A stretch of DNA of 64,000 bases, from the NCBI GenBank assembly GCA_021397845.1, contig CM038050.1, forward strand, positions 110,969,891 through 111,033,890. The letters are read 5' to 3'. A program made the translations under genes and the position numbers. Shown here piece by piece: positions 21,320-32,573 of the stretch (positions within the stretch are counted from its first letter, which is position 1; every line of letters starts with the position of its first letter). The DNA comes from Areca catechu (Eukaryota; Streptophyta; Magnoliopsida; Arecales; Arecaceae). The notes under the pieces were generated by a model that searched no databases, was not told the DNA's origin, and was given only the letters and a program-made list of their open reading frames with translations.

Positions 21320-22941
21320 TGATGCAGAACAGAAGAGAAAAAATGATGCAATGCAAAATAAATTAAGATTAATTCTCTTTTTTTTTTATATATATTTCAG
21401 AAATTGGCTTTGACTCAAAGAAAAGCTAAACTAAATTGAAAGAAACTAGGTAATAACTGAAAGCACAATTTAGATAAAACTGGGTTATCAGAGTAGTTCA
21501 GAAGTAATGGATCGCTGGGGGTTGAGAAACTCCCAGACCTAGGGTTTCGCTCTGAACTTTCAACAGGACAGAAATAAAGAGAAGAGATGGGTTACCGACC
21601 AGACAGTGATCTTCACAGAGTTTGGTGGAAGAACTCTCTCGAGCAGATTGTTGGATCCTTGGATTCGGATATCTTCACAATGGATCCTCCAATACTGGTC
21701 CTGTGGCTGAGTCGGCTTCTCCTGGACTCAAGATCTGGGAAAGAAGAAGAACAAGTGATGGAATCAGATACTCAAGGAAGAATTTACCAGATTGAAGAAC
21801 TTGAAGGTTGATGTGCTAAAATCCGGATTCTCCTGGAGGTTGATCTGACTTCCTCTGGGAATTGCTCTGGATCTGAAGTATCCGACTGGACCCGGATGCT
21901 GGGGTCAGCCTTGACTTGAAGAGGATGGCCGTGAGAGGTGGGATATGCTAGGGCTTGGTGGGAAGAGAAGGATGATGGGCGGCTAGGGTTTGGGAGTGAA
22001 GTGGCTACCTAGGGTTTGGGGTTTGGAGATCTCACACCTCCTCAAGGTTCCTGGGGAACCGGATTTACTCCCTCACGGAGCTCAACACCTGGATGCAAGT
22101 ACGGAAGAGAGAAAACACAGAGTTTGCTCACATAAAATTTAATTCATTCATCAGATTACTTTAAAGTTTACAAGAAGGGTTTAATTTATAGGACATTACA
22201 AGAGAGTAGGGTTTTACATCTTCCCATGTGGGACTAAAGGAGGGGATCTTCAAATTAGGATTGTAGGATCAATCCCTACACTTATGGCCGGCCAAAAGAT
22301 TCCACAAATGTTGATTGGTGGCTTCAAAAGGAAAGTGGGTGGCGCCTCCTTGCCTTGATCTTCAAGAAAAAATATTTTTCCTTCCATGATCGGTCTTATT
22401 TGGAAGTATTTGGGCGCCTCCTTAACCTTGCACTTCAAGAGAAATTTCCTTCCTTTTATACCTGGTTTTTTTGGAATTACTTGGGCACCTCCTAGTCTCC
22501 TCCCCAAGCTTTGCTCCTTCTTTTCATAGCTTGGCTCTTATGGAAACACCTTGGCCGCCCCCTTGAATTGTGGCTCCCAGATTGTCTTCTCCTTAAGTGG
22601 CGCATGAGAGGAGGGACCTGCTATCTTGTGGTGTGGGGACCAAAGCCTACAGGATGGAGATGTGGCACCCCCTGGACTCAGGCGTGTGGCTGGGAGTGTG
22701 GCTGGGAGTGTGACGCCCACTTGCTTGGCCTTGGGAGAAAATGTGACACCCCAGGTTGAAGTCCTAGACCACTACTGAGTCAACATGACTCAACAAAATA
22801 ACTGCAGGGAATAATACAAGCAAAATTGAGGTTGATCAAGTCAACCCTTATTACAAACCAGAAACCCACTAATTTGGGCAAGGTTAATCAAAGATCCAGA
22901 TGGAGCTCTGAAGTCTTCTTCTGAGTCTGGTGCCCGCACCA
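21320..22941 (-). repeat. E2 5' LTR
   Basis: In element orientation it starts TGGTGCGGGCACCA at 22941 and ends TGCATCA at 21320, 1622 bp. It pairs closely with 15846-17525. The TATA/CTTGTAA/GATGAAT core lies at about 22195-22137 (minus). Confidence 0.92.
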
Positions 22942-23042
22942 ATATGTTTCTCTAGTTGGTTGAACCTATTGTTCAGTTGGGCACTCGATTGGGTGAACTG
23001 TTCAGTCATGGACCTTAGAAAGGTTTCAAAGTTTGGTTCCAT
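22942..23042 (-). pseudogene. Gypsy X gag N-terminus
   Basis: The ATG at 23042-23040 begins MEPNFETFLRSMTEQF followed by a short coiled-coil-like stretch (AQLNNRFNQLEKH). The frame then runs into the E2 target site and continues at 15845. The short polar N-terminus before the gag core resembles the E3 gag start (MGSNFEAHLWAINEQLAQLD). Confidence 0.7.
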
Positions 23043-23938
23043 AGTCAGACTGGATTAGGTTGAGATTGATAGAATGGACTCCTGATCTAGCAATCACTAA
23101 ACAAGCACACATCATTCTAGGATTTGCTAGACTGAACTAGTAAAATAAGTAAGCTAAAATACAACTTCAACTTACATAACAATTACCTTCCATGGCCAGG
23201 AAAGAGGTGGGATTGTGGGAGGCTTCCCCTACTCTCACAGGGTCCTAATTAAAAACCACATGTCTGCTTAGGGCGTTTTCCTTTGGATCCCTCCTAGCAC
23301 TAGTTTCAGTTCAATAAAAAATTGAAGGATTGGGTGACTAGCTTCTCTCAATACCACGAATAGGACCTATTGGTGTCTGCTCCCTAACTCAATTAGTGGT
23401 GCTACTAATTTTTAATAGGCTTGTGTTCGATGCAGGGTGGTTATTTTTAACCAAGGAAAGGTGATGAAATCCTTTCTTATCTGACAGAGTGAAATTGCCC
23501 TTAAGTGATTTAATTATGCATGCACATACATGATATGCAACATGAAATTAAAATCAGAAATATGCTAAAATAAAATAATTTTTTTCTATTTTTTTGTATG
23601 CAAATGGCAGCTTTAGAAAAGATTACTAATAGTTAATTAAGTGCAAAGAAAACTAGGGTTTGATGGTTTCACTGCAATCAGAATTCAGCCCTAAACTAGT
23701 GTTGCAGAAATTTCAGCAATGAAGACAAAAGTTTTCATACATATTTTTTTGTGTTTTTCAGATCTGAAAATTAAAATAAAATTGCAGAAAAAGAAGATCA
23801 AGTATGTGTTTGATGAATGCAAAGATTAAGGATAATCTATTGGTTTTAGTAAAAGTAATCCCTAGGTTTAAGAACTAGTGTGCAAAAATTTCAGCATGTA
23901 GAATTTAGGATTTGATGCAAGAACATGTCCTAAACCAT
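23043..23938 (-). other. Gypsy X untranslated leader
   Basis: Non-coding, AT-rich leader between primer-binding site and gag. It shows partial resemblance to the leaders of E1-E3 (for example near 23370-23480). No gene is seen. Confidence 0.6.
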
Positions 23939-23950
23939 GATCTGATACCA
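23939..23950 (-). other. Gypsy X primer-binding site
   Basis: The minus-strand TGGTATCAGATC has one mismatch to the TGGTATCAGAGC consensus and lies four bases from the LTR end at 23955. Confidence 0.8.
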
Positions 23951-23954
23951 AAAC

Positions 23955-25513
23955 TGATATGGGATAAACATGCTAGAGATGAACATGAGAAAATTCAGAT
24001 TAGAGAGCAATGATTTTCTTATTTTTATATGGTTTTATTTCGAATAGAAGTTAAGCACAAGCTAGAGTTTTCATGTAAAGATTGAAGTTCTACCCGCAGA
24101 TTAAGATCTAACAAAGTGCTAAAGAAATAAGATCCTAGGGTTAAGAAACCACTAATTTAGAACATGCTCACCTTCAATAAAATAGATTTAAAGAGAAGGG
24201 ATTGGTTTTCATACATGGCAATGATGATCAGTCTTTGAATCGAAGGGGTTGCACAACACTCTAGATTGGCACCTGGAAGAAGAAGCTTCGTTCCCGCAAT
24301 ACGTCGGCTTTCTATTAGATGGTTCTGAGGGCAAAGAAGACCTCCTTCAAGGATCGTGGCACTGGAGGGATCCTACAAACACCCAGAGCTAGGGTTTCTA
24401 AAGATGGAAAAAATATGAAAATGGGAGTTGGAAGTAGAGAAAGTCAAGAGGGGGTGCTGGAATAGGGTTGGCAGCCTGGAAGAGGGAGGGCATTTGGACT
24501 TGGAGCTGGCGGCTTGGAGATGTGGGGGATGCTTGGACTCCTGACCGGAAGGAAGATCTTGCACACCTTGGACTTGAAGAAGAACCTGGTGGCCTAGGGT
24601 TTTGGAAGATGGATGTTGGCAGCCTAGGGGAAGATGGAAGATGGATGTGGCGGCCAAGGCGAAGATGGAAGATGGATGTGGTTAGGCATCTAGGGTTTAA
24701 ATGCTGGATGGGGCGATCTAGGGTTTGGAGATAGAACATAGTTGGTTGGTTTGGGCCTCACACCCTCTCCCTTACGGAGCATCAATGCACAAGACACGAA
24801 AATAAAAGAATACTCTCAAATTTTCATTAATTCAATAAACTAACTTTTTACAAGAGGGAGGAGGGGTATTTATAGATCACCCAACCCTCTCCCTATCAAA
24901 GTTGGAGTACAAAGTTTGAGTGGGATAAGGAGACTTGAGTCCTTGTAGAATTGGAAGGCTTGACTCCTTGTTGGACTGGGAGGATTGACTCCTTGTTGGA
25001 CTTGAAAGGTATGAATTCCTTACGGGCCTAGGAGGGGGCGCCAACTATTGTGGGCCTAGGAGGGGGTGCTAGTTGCATGTGGGCCTGGGAGGGGCGCCTA
25101 CTGCTTGTGGCCCTGGGATGCCAACTTCTTTGTGGGCTGGGGAAGGCACCATCTTTTGGTAGACTTGGGCGGCCTGAGTGGGGAACCAGGGGTGTGGTGC
25201 ATGAAGTCTCCATTCCTTGATGGGCTTCGGTGGCAATGACTCTCCTCTTGGATTTAACTTGAATGAAAAATTACATGACTCACTTGATTGGATTGCAACA
25301 AAGGGACTAACTTGCTTGGATTGAAACAAATGGACTCACTTGATTTATTGAACTCAATTGACTAAGTGGACTCAATTGGACTCAATTTACTCACTTATTA
25401 TAGGACTCAAGTGGCTCTAACTCAACTGAAAATAATGATTGACTTCCCAACACATTAATCAGAGATCCACATGGAGACCTGCAATCTTTGCCCCGATCTT
25501 GGTGTCCTGACCA
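23955..25513 (-). repeat. Gypsy X 5' LTR
   Basis: In element orientation it begins TGGTCAGGACACCA at 25513 and ends CATATCA at 23955. A TATAAATA box on the minus strand lies at 24874-24867, followed by CTTGTAAA and ATTAATGAAAA, a variant of the core in E1-E5. ORFs within 24373-24739 and 25028-25329 are proline-rich by composition only and are not called as genes. The partner LTR is not in the window. Confidence 0.8.
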
Positions 25514-26001
25514 GGATGATGGGCCGAAGAGCTCCCCAATGTACTATGGGCCTACCACACCATATCCCAGATAGAAATATGTGAGACACCCTTCAACCTC
25601 ATCATCAGTTTAAAAGCTATGATTCCAGTGGAGGTTGGTCTGCCCATGCTTCGCATGGAGCAATACAACGATGCTGAGAATCCGGCCCGCCTCATTCTTA
25701 ACCTAGACCTTCTGGATAAGACAAGGGACAAAGCTCAACTCCAGCTGGTAGCATATCGACAACGAGTAGCGCGCTACTACAACACCTATGTCCAGCCCAA
25801 GACCTTCCATCCAATCAACTTGGTCCTCAAGCGAGCAGAAGTATCCCACCAAGAGAATGTGGCAAGCTGTCCCCGAACTGGGAAGGCCCCTATAAGGTGG
25901 TCAAGGCTTTGCCAAACGGAGCCTACTACCTCGCCATGCTCAATGGCAACCGATACCCCCGGACATGGAATGCCAGCAATTTGAGGATATTCTACCAATA
26001 A
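25514..26001 (+). pseudogene. Tat integrase C-terminus
   Basis: An open frame from just after the X LTR encodes EELPNVLWAYHTISQ, then MIPVEVGLPMLRMEQYND and LNLDLLDKTRDKAQLQL, then YYNTYVQPKTFHPINLVLKR. After a frameshift near 25857 it continues with NWEGPYKVVKALPNGAYYL and ends TWNASNLRIFYQ before a stop at 25999-26001. The order WAYRTT-like, IPVEVG-like and WEGPY...TWNA..L..FY is characteristic of Athila/Tat-type integrases. There is no chromodomain. The catalytic core lies beyond X and is not visible. Confidence 0.88.
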
Positions 26002-26142
26002 TGTAAGGTTCCCCCTTAATTATTAAAGTTTCTTTTTGGTGCAACACTGTCTTCCACCTATGCAGGAACTCACTCGCCTGACTCCAAGTCTGGCAACCAA
26101 AGCTGGAAAACATACGAAGTCCCTCACTCCAAAGTTGGGAAA
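26002..26142 (+). other. Tat UTR and first units of its short tandem repeat
   Basis: After the pol stop, non-coding sequence leads into repeat units of the type GAAACTTACGAAGCCC (seen here as AAACATACGAAGTCCC near 26108). The array is cut at 26143 by the copia B LTR and resumes at 56871. Confidence 0.75.
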
Positions 26143-26479
26143 TGTTGACCCCATAAGTGATTTTGAAAATAACAAAACATTGGAGCATGCATTTGTTTTA
26201 CTAACAACTCTTTAAGTATTTTACAAGTTTTTGTGTGATGAATACATTGCTCAATTTCAACTCCTACATTTCTATTTCATGTGTTGATTTGTATTGTAAT
26301 TGAATCTTGTAAAGAAGAACCAAAAGAAAAACTTAAGTAAAAACCAAACAAATGGGTTACTTCTAGGTTATTTCAAGCTTAAAATTACCTTGAGTATGTT
26401 GTAAAATGAATTTGAAGGCATCTTGAAAGCTTGAAGCCTTGCTAGATGAATTCTAGAGAAGGATTGAAAATTCATTGAA

Positions 26480-26965
26480 GAACTCATCCAAGCTGACTGA
26501 AGAGAAGAGAGCCGACTTTGGCACATGGCATGCATGATGATTTCTGGCACGCAGATATCCGAGTCGACTCTAAGGGACCCGAGCCGACTCGTCCAGAGTA
26601 CCACTTCCTGAATCAGACAGGCAAGACGACCCAAAGGGAGTCCAAGCTGACTCTATCATTTAGTCAGACATCCGAGCTGACTCTTCAAAGATTCGAGCCG
26701 ACTCCTCCATAGTCCAAGAAAAGAATTTTAAGAACTACAGCTAACCGAGCCGACTCTAAAGAGAAAGAGCCGACTCTTTCAGACTACATTTTTGAAGGCC
26801 TAAGGATCCAAGTCGACTGGAATCAAAGTGAGCCAACTCTTACAGAGTGAGGAATCATAACACTGTACAAGCGAGCCGACTAGATTGAAGAGAGTCGACT
26901 CAACCAGATTACTCTGAGGATCCAAGCCGACTCGAGTAATCCAAACGACTCGAAGGTCAATTTCA
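26480..26965 (+). repeat. GAGCCGACTC motif cluster in copia B LTR
   Basis: Roughly fifteen copies of GAGCCGACTC and variants (GAGTCGACTC, GAGCTGACTC, AAGCCGACTC) occur in 485 bp of U3, upstream of the TATA-like box. The same cluster is at 55560-56030 in the 3' LTR, and a shorter one lies between pol and ORF3 (37670-37785). The perfect form GAGTCGACTC is palindromic. Confidence 0.78.
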
Positions 26966-27652
26966 GACTTATAATGGCTACTTTCAGAACTTGGAATTTC
27001 AATCTAAAAAGTGCTCTAACAGTTAAATGTCACATCCCAATGGTCTACAATGACTAAAATTGCCTAAGAAGGGTACAAAACTATATATTTGAGGGATTGA
27101 AATATTTTAAAGGAGAGAAGATGAGTAAATGCTAAATTGAATATCCAAGCTACCTTGTGAGCAAGAGAGCACTACAAGAGCATTCATGACAGTCTTCAAG
27201 CCTTCACCAAATACTAACTAAAGCTTCGAAGCATTTATTGAATGAAGTTGAAGAAGCCTACCAAGAGTATTGAAGTGAAATCAACTGGGCTTCTCTTGAG
27301 CTACATCGGCAACCATTTGATAAAAATCTATTTGTCATTCATTTGCTTTCTTTATAAATTTTTTTAATTGAATTGTTGGGTTATGGTGAGCTCAATTTAA
27401 AAACCAAATAGGTTCTTGGTTAGCCTGTGTAAAACCAAGGTTGGATTCTTGGTGATCCTGGTAAAACCAAGTTGGTTCTTTGTGAGCCTGGTTCAAAAAC
27501 CAAAGTATACAGGTTTGGATTGTGAGCCTATTAAAATAATCCAACTATTTTCCAGTGGGGGATATAGTGGAAATCCAAGTGGTAATCTTGGATATGGATG
27601 TAGGAGTTTTACTCGAACCACTATAATTTGCTTGTGTTTGGTTGTGCTTTTC

Positions 27653-28508
27653 TGGTGTGGGACTAACTAGATGCAAGATGAGAGGAATGATGCAAGTGAT
27701 TTTGTTCTTTGTGATTTTAGTTTTTTTTTTTTGATTTTAGGATTCCGAGGATAGACAAGAGTAGATCCAGGTTTCTAGAATAACAAGAACTTCAAGCAAG
27801 CAAGTCCCTAAACAAGGATAAGAAGAGGACCCCGGGATGAGAAACCCCATAGGACTTAGCTCTCGAATCAATATCAACTCTGGAGTTTTAGGATTGCAAA
27901 CCTTAAAATCTCTAAGGCGTCCAATGCCGGTCACTCACTCTCACGAATGCGGCCTGGATGATCGAGCCTTTAACCCCCGTGGATGCACCGACTTTCCGTT
28001 CGAAGGTCTCGAAGGCAAGGAAAATCGACTCTATATTCATGGTACCTGGAGGACCTATGAGCAATCAAGGAAGAGAGTAGATTCAATAAGAAGAAATAAG
28101 AGATGAAGGAATGAGAGTTGAGATTGGTGGTGGATGGAGTTCTTCTTGCTAGGCGCCAAGGTGGATCATCCCGATGACTACGAGCTCGAAGATGGAGGAT
28201 GGCTTGCATGGAAGAGAAGGTAACTTAAGGCCTCACATTCTCGATGCCCGAAGGTGAAGGTGCTTCCTCACGGAGATCGACATTCTTAAGGAACAAAGGC
28301 AACTCACAAGAAGAGTGAATCTCAAATCTTTTCTTTACATTCATCATCATCTTTTTCTACAAGGGGGGGTAGGGCCCTTTAAATAGGCTCCTAGGTCCCA
28401 TTCAAATTCAAATGAAAATTTACTACAAAGGTCTTCATCAAGGTGCCTAAAATCTGATTTGATTCATGGAATCCTCTATTGGCCGATCTTGATTTGATGG
28501 AGGGCTTG
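27653..28508 (-). repeat. E3 3' LTR, truncated on its inner side
   Basis: It matches 30720-31588 closely, then diverges after GGAGGGCTTGAT near 28508, where the other LTR continues for about 800 bp more. The truncation removed the element-oriented 5' half of this LTR. A TATTTAAA box on the minus strand lies near 28384. Confidence 0.82.
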
Positions 28509-29650
28509 ATGAAGACCTCACCAAGTCCTCATTAATTTCTTATTGTTCTGATATTTCAGGACTAGGCTCAACAATCTTATCTTCTCCAAGGATTTCCTCA
28601 GGTAAGGTATTAGAGTTGCCCTCCTCACAATCTTCTCCTTCCTATTCATCTACCAAACTCATGTTAGCCGCATACACTTCTACTTCAGGCTCACTGGTGG
28701 TTTCAGGATCTTCTGAGGGTCCTTCCAAAATAGATTCAGCCTGGGTGTTTTTTTGGTCCACCAATTCCATGTCCGCAATATATTCCTCCTCTTTAATGTC
28801 ACCATGGTGAACACATGGGGTAGCAAGGGTGGGTCAACTCGGGTTAAGGTGGGCTTGGTTTCAGAGGTACTAACCCTGTTGGACTGAGAGTGACTGGTTG
28901 TGAGTTCTCTTTGATAAGACTCGAACTCCCTAGCTATGTGATAGGCTTCCTCATGATTTTGAATTTTCCAATGGGATAGTTCCTCTTGGATGTCCCTTCG
29001 TAGGCCAGTTCGAACCTCGATATGATCATAGCCTCAGACTCAACTCTACTACACCTCCTAATAAATCCATAAATTTCTTAATATACTCAGACACTGTCTA
29101 TTGCCTTGTCTATGTTTGTACCATTGGTCTAAAATCTTTGCTCATAAAATCTACCTAGGTACCTTTCTCATAGCCTACTTCTCATGGTTTTCCAGCTACG
29201 TATTCTTTCTCCTCTTTGATACATCTTCTTCCTCAGCTGCCCAATGCCACTTAGCATATCGGGTTAACTATGTATGGCCATTCTTGATTTTTCTACTCCA
29301 ACATCCTAGTGTACTCGAAATAGTGATCCATGCTCTCCTCCCAATCGATATACACCTCTTTCTTCCATAAAAGTGGGTGCATAAGGTTCGGTGCTCCTAA
29401 TGGGTCCCTCCTCGGAGTCAACCAAGTATAGGTATGGGCTCTTAGAACTAGATTCAGGGGCAAGATCATGATCATAGGCTCTTGGATCAAGGAAATATGG
29501 CCTAGAGGAGTTGAATTTAGCATGGGCCTTGCGGGCTTTTGCCCGTGCCTCTGCTTGGTCCATCTTTTGGTCTAATTGGGCCAGTTGTTCATTGATGGCC
29601 CACAAGTGTGCTTCAAAGTTTGATCCCATGGCTACACTAGGTTGGATATG
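28509..29650 (-). pseudogene. E3 gag
   Basis: Minus-strand translation starts at 29629 (MGSNFEAHLWAINEQLAQLD), with a coiled-coil-like N-terminus, then SEEGPIRSTEPYAPTF, nearly the same as E2. After a frameshift, degenerate gag core follows to about 28900. 28810-28560 encodes an acidic region with YAANMSLVDE and LPEEILGE, the counterpart of the DAGLSLVDEYEG segment of E1 and E2. No zinc knuckle is visible and no pol follows. Confidence 0.72.
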
Positions 29651-30704
29651 GACTAATGGGCTAATGGACTCCTATTCTAGACTAGACATGAAACACACAA
29701 CGAATGGTGCTATGGGTTTCCTAGACCTAGGAGTTCAATCAGAATGGGTCAACGTAGAAGACACACAGCATAACAACTAGCCCTTTCACCGGTCAGGTAA
29801 GAGGCGAGACTGTGGAAGGCCCCCCGTGCTTTTGCAAGGACCCAATTAAGGAACCACAACACCTCTTGGTCGTTTGACGCTAGACCTCTTGCCTTAGACA
29901 CCGGCTTCCCGATACCAATTGAAGCGTTGTATGCAACCAGCTTCCCCAAAATGGTCAAATCCAACTTGTTGATCTCCCTAATCTATTAGATTGCTACTCA
30001 ATTTTAGATTAGGTTTGGTTTCAAAATGCTAGGGTGGTTGTTTTGGGGCTAAGGAAAGGTAAAAACTTCTTTCCCTTATCTTTCGATATTGATGTCCTTA
30101 AGTTTTATGAGAATGATGGCACACACATGATCTAATGGAATGTAACTAAACTTTGTTTTTGATTTTTTTGATGTATGATAACAGAAATAAGATGATAGAA
30201 ATAAGTAGATATGAACCTAAATGCAAAAATAAACTATTTGAAAAATGAAAACATGAATAGATGCACTTGCTGAAAATCTCAAAACAGATTTTGTTTCCAG
30301 GTAGTATTCCATCATGTGGAAATTCTATAAGCTGCAATAAAATTTGAGTAAATTCTCAAAATTACTTTCAATTACTTGGAATCTAACAAAATAAAAATCA
30401 AGAATTTGGAGGTTTCTACAAATAGCAACACCTAAACAACAGGCCATGTGCAGAAAGAAAAAAATGCAGAAATTTAAAGAAGATGCTAGATCTAATGATG
30501 CAAATTTTTTTTTTTTATTTTTAGATCAAAACATATCTCCTTATGCTCCCCTTCAAAGGTTAATCATAGTGGCACCCCTACATGCCATAGGAAATCTCCG
30601 TGGAATGGAAATGAGGGTCTTGCAGCCTTTCTTGTTTCCTATGACCGGACGGCCTAGTGAAGCACCGAATCCAAGTACTTAAGAAGATGCTAAGCCCTAA
30701 CCAT
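29651..30704 (-). other. E3 untranslated leader
   Basis: Non-coding leader homologous in layout to those of E1, E2 and X. It includes a CTTATCTTT run and a poly-T stretch at 30508-30520. No gene is supported. Confidence 0.6.
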
Positions 30705-30716
30705 GCTCTGATACCA
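30705..30716 (-). other. E3 primer-binding site
   Basis: The minus-strand TGGTATCAGAGC is an exact initiator-Met type site, three bases from the LTR end at 30720. Confidence 0.92.
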
Positions 30717-30719
30717 GAA

Positions 30720-32388
30720 TGATGCGGGACTAACTAGATGCAAGTTGAGAGGAATGATGCAAGTGATTTTGTTCTTTTTGATTTTAGTTTTTTTTTTTTG
30801 GATTTAGGATTCTCGAGGACAGACAAGAGTAGATCTAGGGTTTCTAGAATAACAAGAACTTCAAGCAAGCAAGTAAGTCCCTAAACAAGATGGATAAGAA
30901 GAGGATCCCGAGATTGAGAAATCTCGTAGGGACTTAGCTCTCAAATTAATATCAACTCAAGAGTTTTAGGGTTGCAAACCTTAAAAGCTCTGAAGAGCCC
31001 GATGCCGAGTTCACTCGCTCTCATGGATGTGGCCTGGATGATCGAGCCTTCAACCGACGAATGCGCCGGCTTTCCATTCAAAGGTCTCGAAGGCAAGAAA
31101 AATCGACTCTGTATTCATGGTACCTGGAGGACCTGTGAGCAATCAAGAAAGAGTTAGGATTCAACAAGAAGAAAACAAGAGATGAAGGAATGAGAGTTGA
31201 GATTAGTGGTGGATGGAGTTCTCCTTGCTAGGCACCAAGGTGGATCATCCCGATGGACTCCGAGCTCAAAGATGGAGGATGGCTTGCATGGAAGAGAAGG
31301 TAACTTGAGGCCTCACACCTCTCGATGCCCGAAGGCGAAGGCGCTCTCTCATGAAGATCGGCTTTCTTAAGGAACGAAGGCAACTAACAAGAAGAGTGGC
31401 TTTCAAATCTTTTCTTTTCATTCATCATCATTTTTTTCTATAAGGGGGGTAGGGCCCTTTAAATAGGCTCCTAGGTCCCATTCAAATTCAAATGAAAATT
31501 TGCTACAAAGGCTTCATCAAGGCGCCTAAAATCTGAATTTGATTCATGGAATCCTCTCTTGGACGATCTTGATTTGATGGAGGGCTTGATTCAGGGAGTG
31601 AGGAGGGGAGCATGTCTTCAAGAATCATGGGCATCCCTTGATCTTTGCTTCTTTCCTTGACCATCCAAGCTTTTTATGAAGAAAGGCTTGATGTGGGGGC
31701 ATGAAGCATGGATCTTGTCTTGGCACCTTTGGACTTTGAATTCTTCCATGGTTGATCAAATATTTGGGGAAGAAAGCTTGATATGAGGGCTTGAAGCAAG
31801 GGACTTTTCTCTTCATATCTTTAACTCCTATTGACCTTCCATGGCCGACCAAGCATTTTGGGAAGATGGCTTGATATGGGGGGCTTGAAGCAAGGGACTT
31901 GTCTTCACAATCTTCAACTCCCATTGACCTTCCATTGGCCGCCCACCTATTTTATAGATAAGCATGATAGGGGGAGGGATGGAGGAAATGTATCAAGTCA
32001 TGTTGTCCCCTTTGGCATCCAAGAAATCATATTTGTGCCGCCCACTTGGCAAAGTGAAGTGGCGCCACATGGGATGTTGAGGTGGCATCCCAGGGCTGAA
32101 TTGGCATCCTTCATGGCTTGGCCTAACAGTGATTGGACTAGACTCAATGTCCACTTCTTCTTTGAATAGGCTTGGGTCCAATCTTCAAATAAACTCGAGC
32201 TAGGATCAATTCAATTAAATACAAGGTTTATTGACCTAACTTGACCACATTGGCTAAGGTACAGGACTAAAACAAAAGTGCATGACTCAAAGTAAAGAAT
32301 TACATAGGCTTGAAGCCCAAAAGATGAAACCCTAATCTGAGATCCTCAGAGGGTTGAGGAGCCTCTATCAGATCTGGTGCCCACATAA
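30720..32388 (-). repeat. E3 5' LTR
   Basis: It ends GTCCCGCATCA at 30720 in element orientation; the outer end near 32388 reads TGGGCACCAGATC a few bases in. The minus-strand core promoter block (TTTAAA, CTTATAG/CTTGTAG, GATGAATG) lies at 31467-31416. ORFs at 31625-31924 and 31831-32169 are repetitive LTR sequence. Confidence 0.82.
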
Positions 32389-32532
32389 TTTTCTTATTTG
32401 ATTACGCTTCTGCATTCAATAATTCTATCACAGCACTTAACACTTATAAGGATTTTCAAAGAGCACATAATTGCTTAAACATTTTAAATTCCTAATTTAC
32501 ACCCCTCTTGGGAAAGCCACCTAGGCAACAAC

Positions 32533-32544
32533 TGGTATCAGAGC
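32533..32544 (+). other. Copia B primer-binding site
   Basis: TGGTATCAGAGC lies two bases after the LTR end CAACA at 32530. Confidence 0.93.
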
Positions 32545-32573
32545 AGTGTCTCTGAATATATTTAGAGTAAAGA

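Larger units (their letters stand above)
15846..22941 (-). mobile_element. E2: second copy of the E1 non-autonomous chromovirus family, TSD ATATG
   Basis: LTRs at 15846-17525 and 21320-22941, a TGGTATCAGAGC primer site on the minus strand at 21315-21304, and a perfect ATATG duplication at 15841-15845 and 22942-22946 define a complete insertion of about 7.1 kb. The interior shares with E1 the gag, the unidentified segment and the integrase C-terminus with chromodomain, and likewise lacks protease, reverse transcriptase, RNase H and integrase core. It disrupts the gag of X. Confidence 0.93.
15477..25513 (-). mobile_element. Ty3/gypsy element X, 5' part only, split by E2
   Basis: The element reads on the minus strand. 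Its 5' LTR is 23955-25513, its leader 23043-23938, and its gag start 23042-22942, which continues in frame across E2 into 15845-15477. At 15476 copia A begins, so the rest of X should lie left of the window beyond A. The LTR structure (TGGTCAGGACACCA start, ATATCA end) and gag resemble the E1/E2 family but are clearly diverged. Right of 25513 the Tat integrase starts, so X is inserted in Tat. Confidence 0.78.
27653..32388 (-). mobile_element. E3: non-autonomous gypsy-type element in the copia B LTR, TSD TTTTC
   Basis: It is bounded by TTTTC at 27648-27652 and 32389-32393. The right LTR (30720-32388) is full length; the left LTR (27653-28508) lacks about half, removed together with adjoining interior. 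The primer site is at 30716-30705 on the minus strand. The interior has gag only; no pol motif was found. The acidic post-gag region resembles that of E1 and E2, so E3 is a more distant relative of that family. Confidence 0.85.
26143..32530 (+). repeat. Copia B 5' LTR, split by E3
   Basis: It runs 26143-27652 and 32394-32530, beginning TGTTGACCCCATAAGTG and ending CTAGGCAACA. It pairs with 55225-56870 by eye over its length. TATA-like TATATATTT lies near 27082-27090. The GCCGACTC motif cluster occupies 26480-26965. E3 with its TTTTC duplication interrupts it at 27653-32393. Confidence 0.9.

Noticed and set aside
24373..24739. Overlapping ORFs of 94-113 residues in X
   Set aside because: They lie in the X LTR and show no conserved motif; composition (CCA/TCC repeats) explains them.
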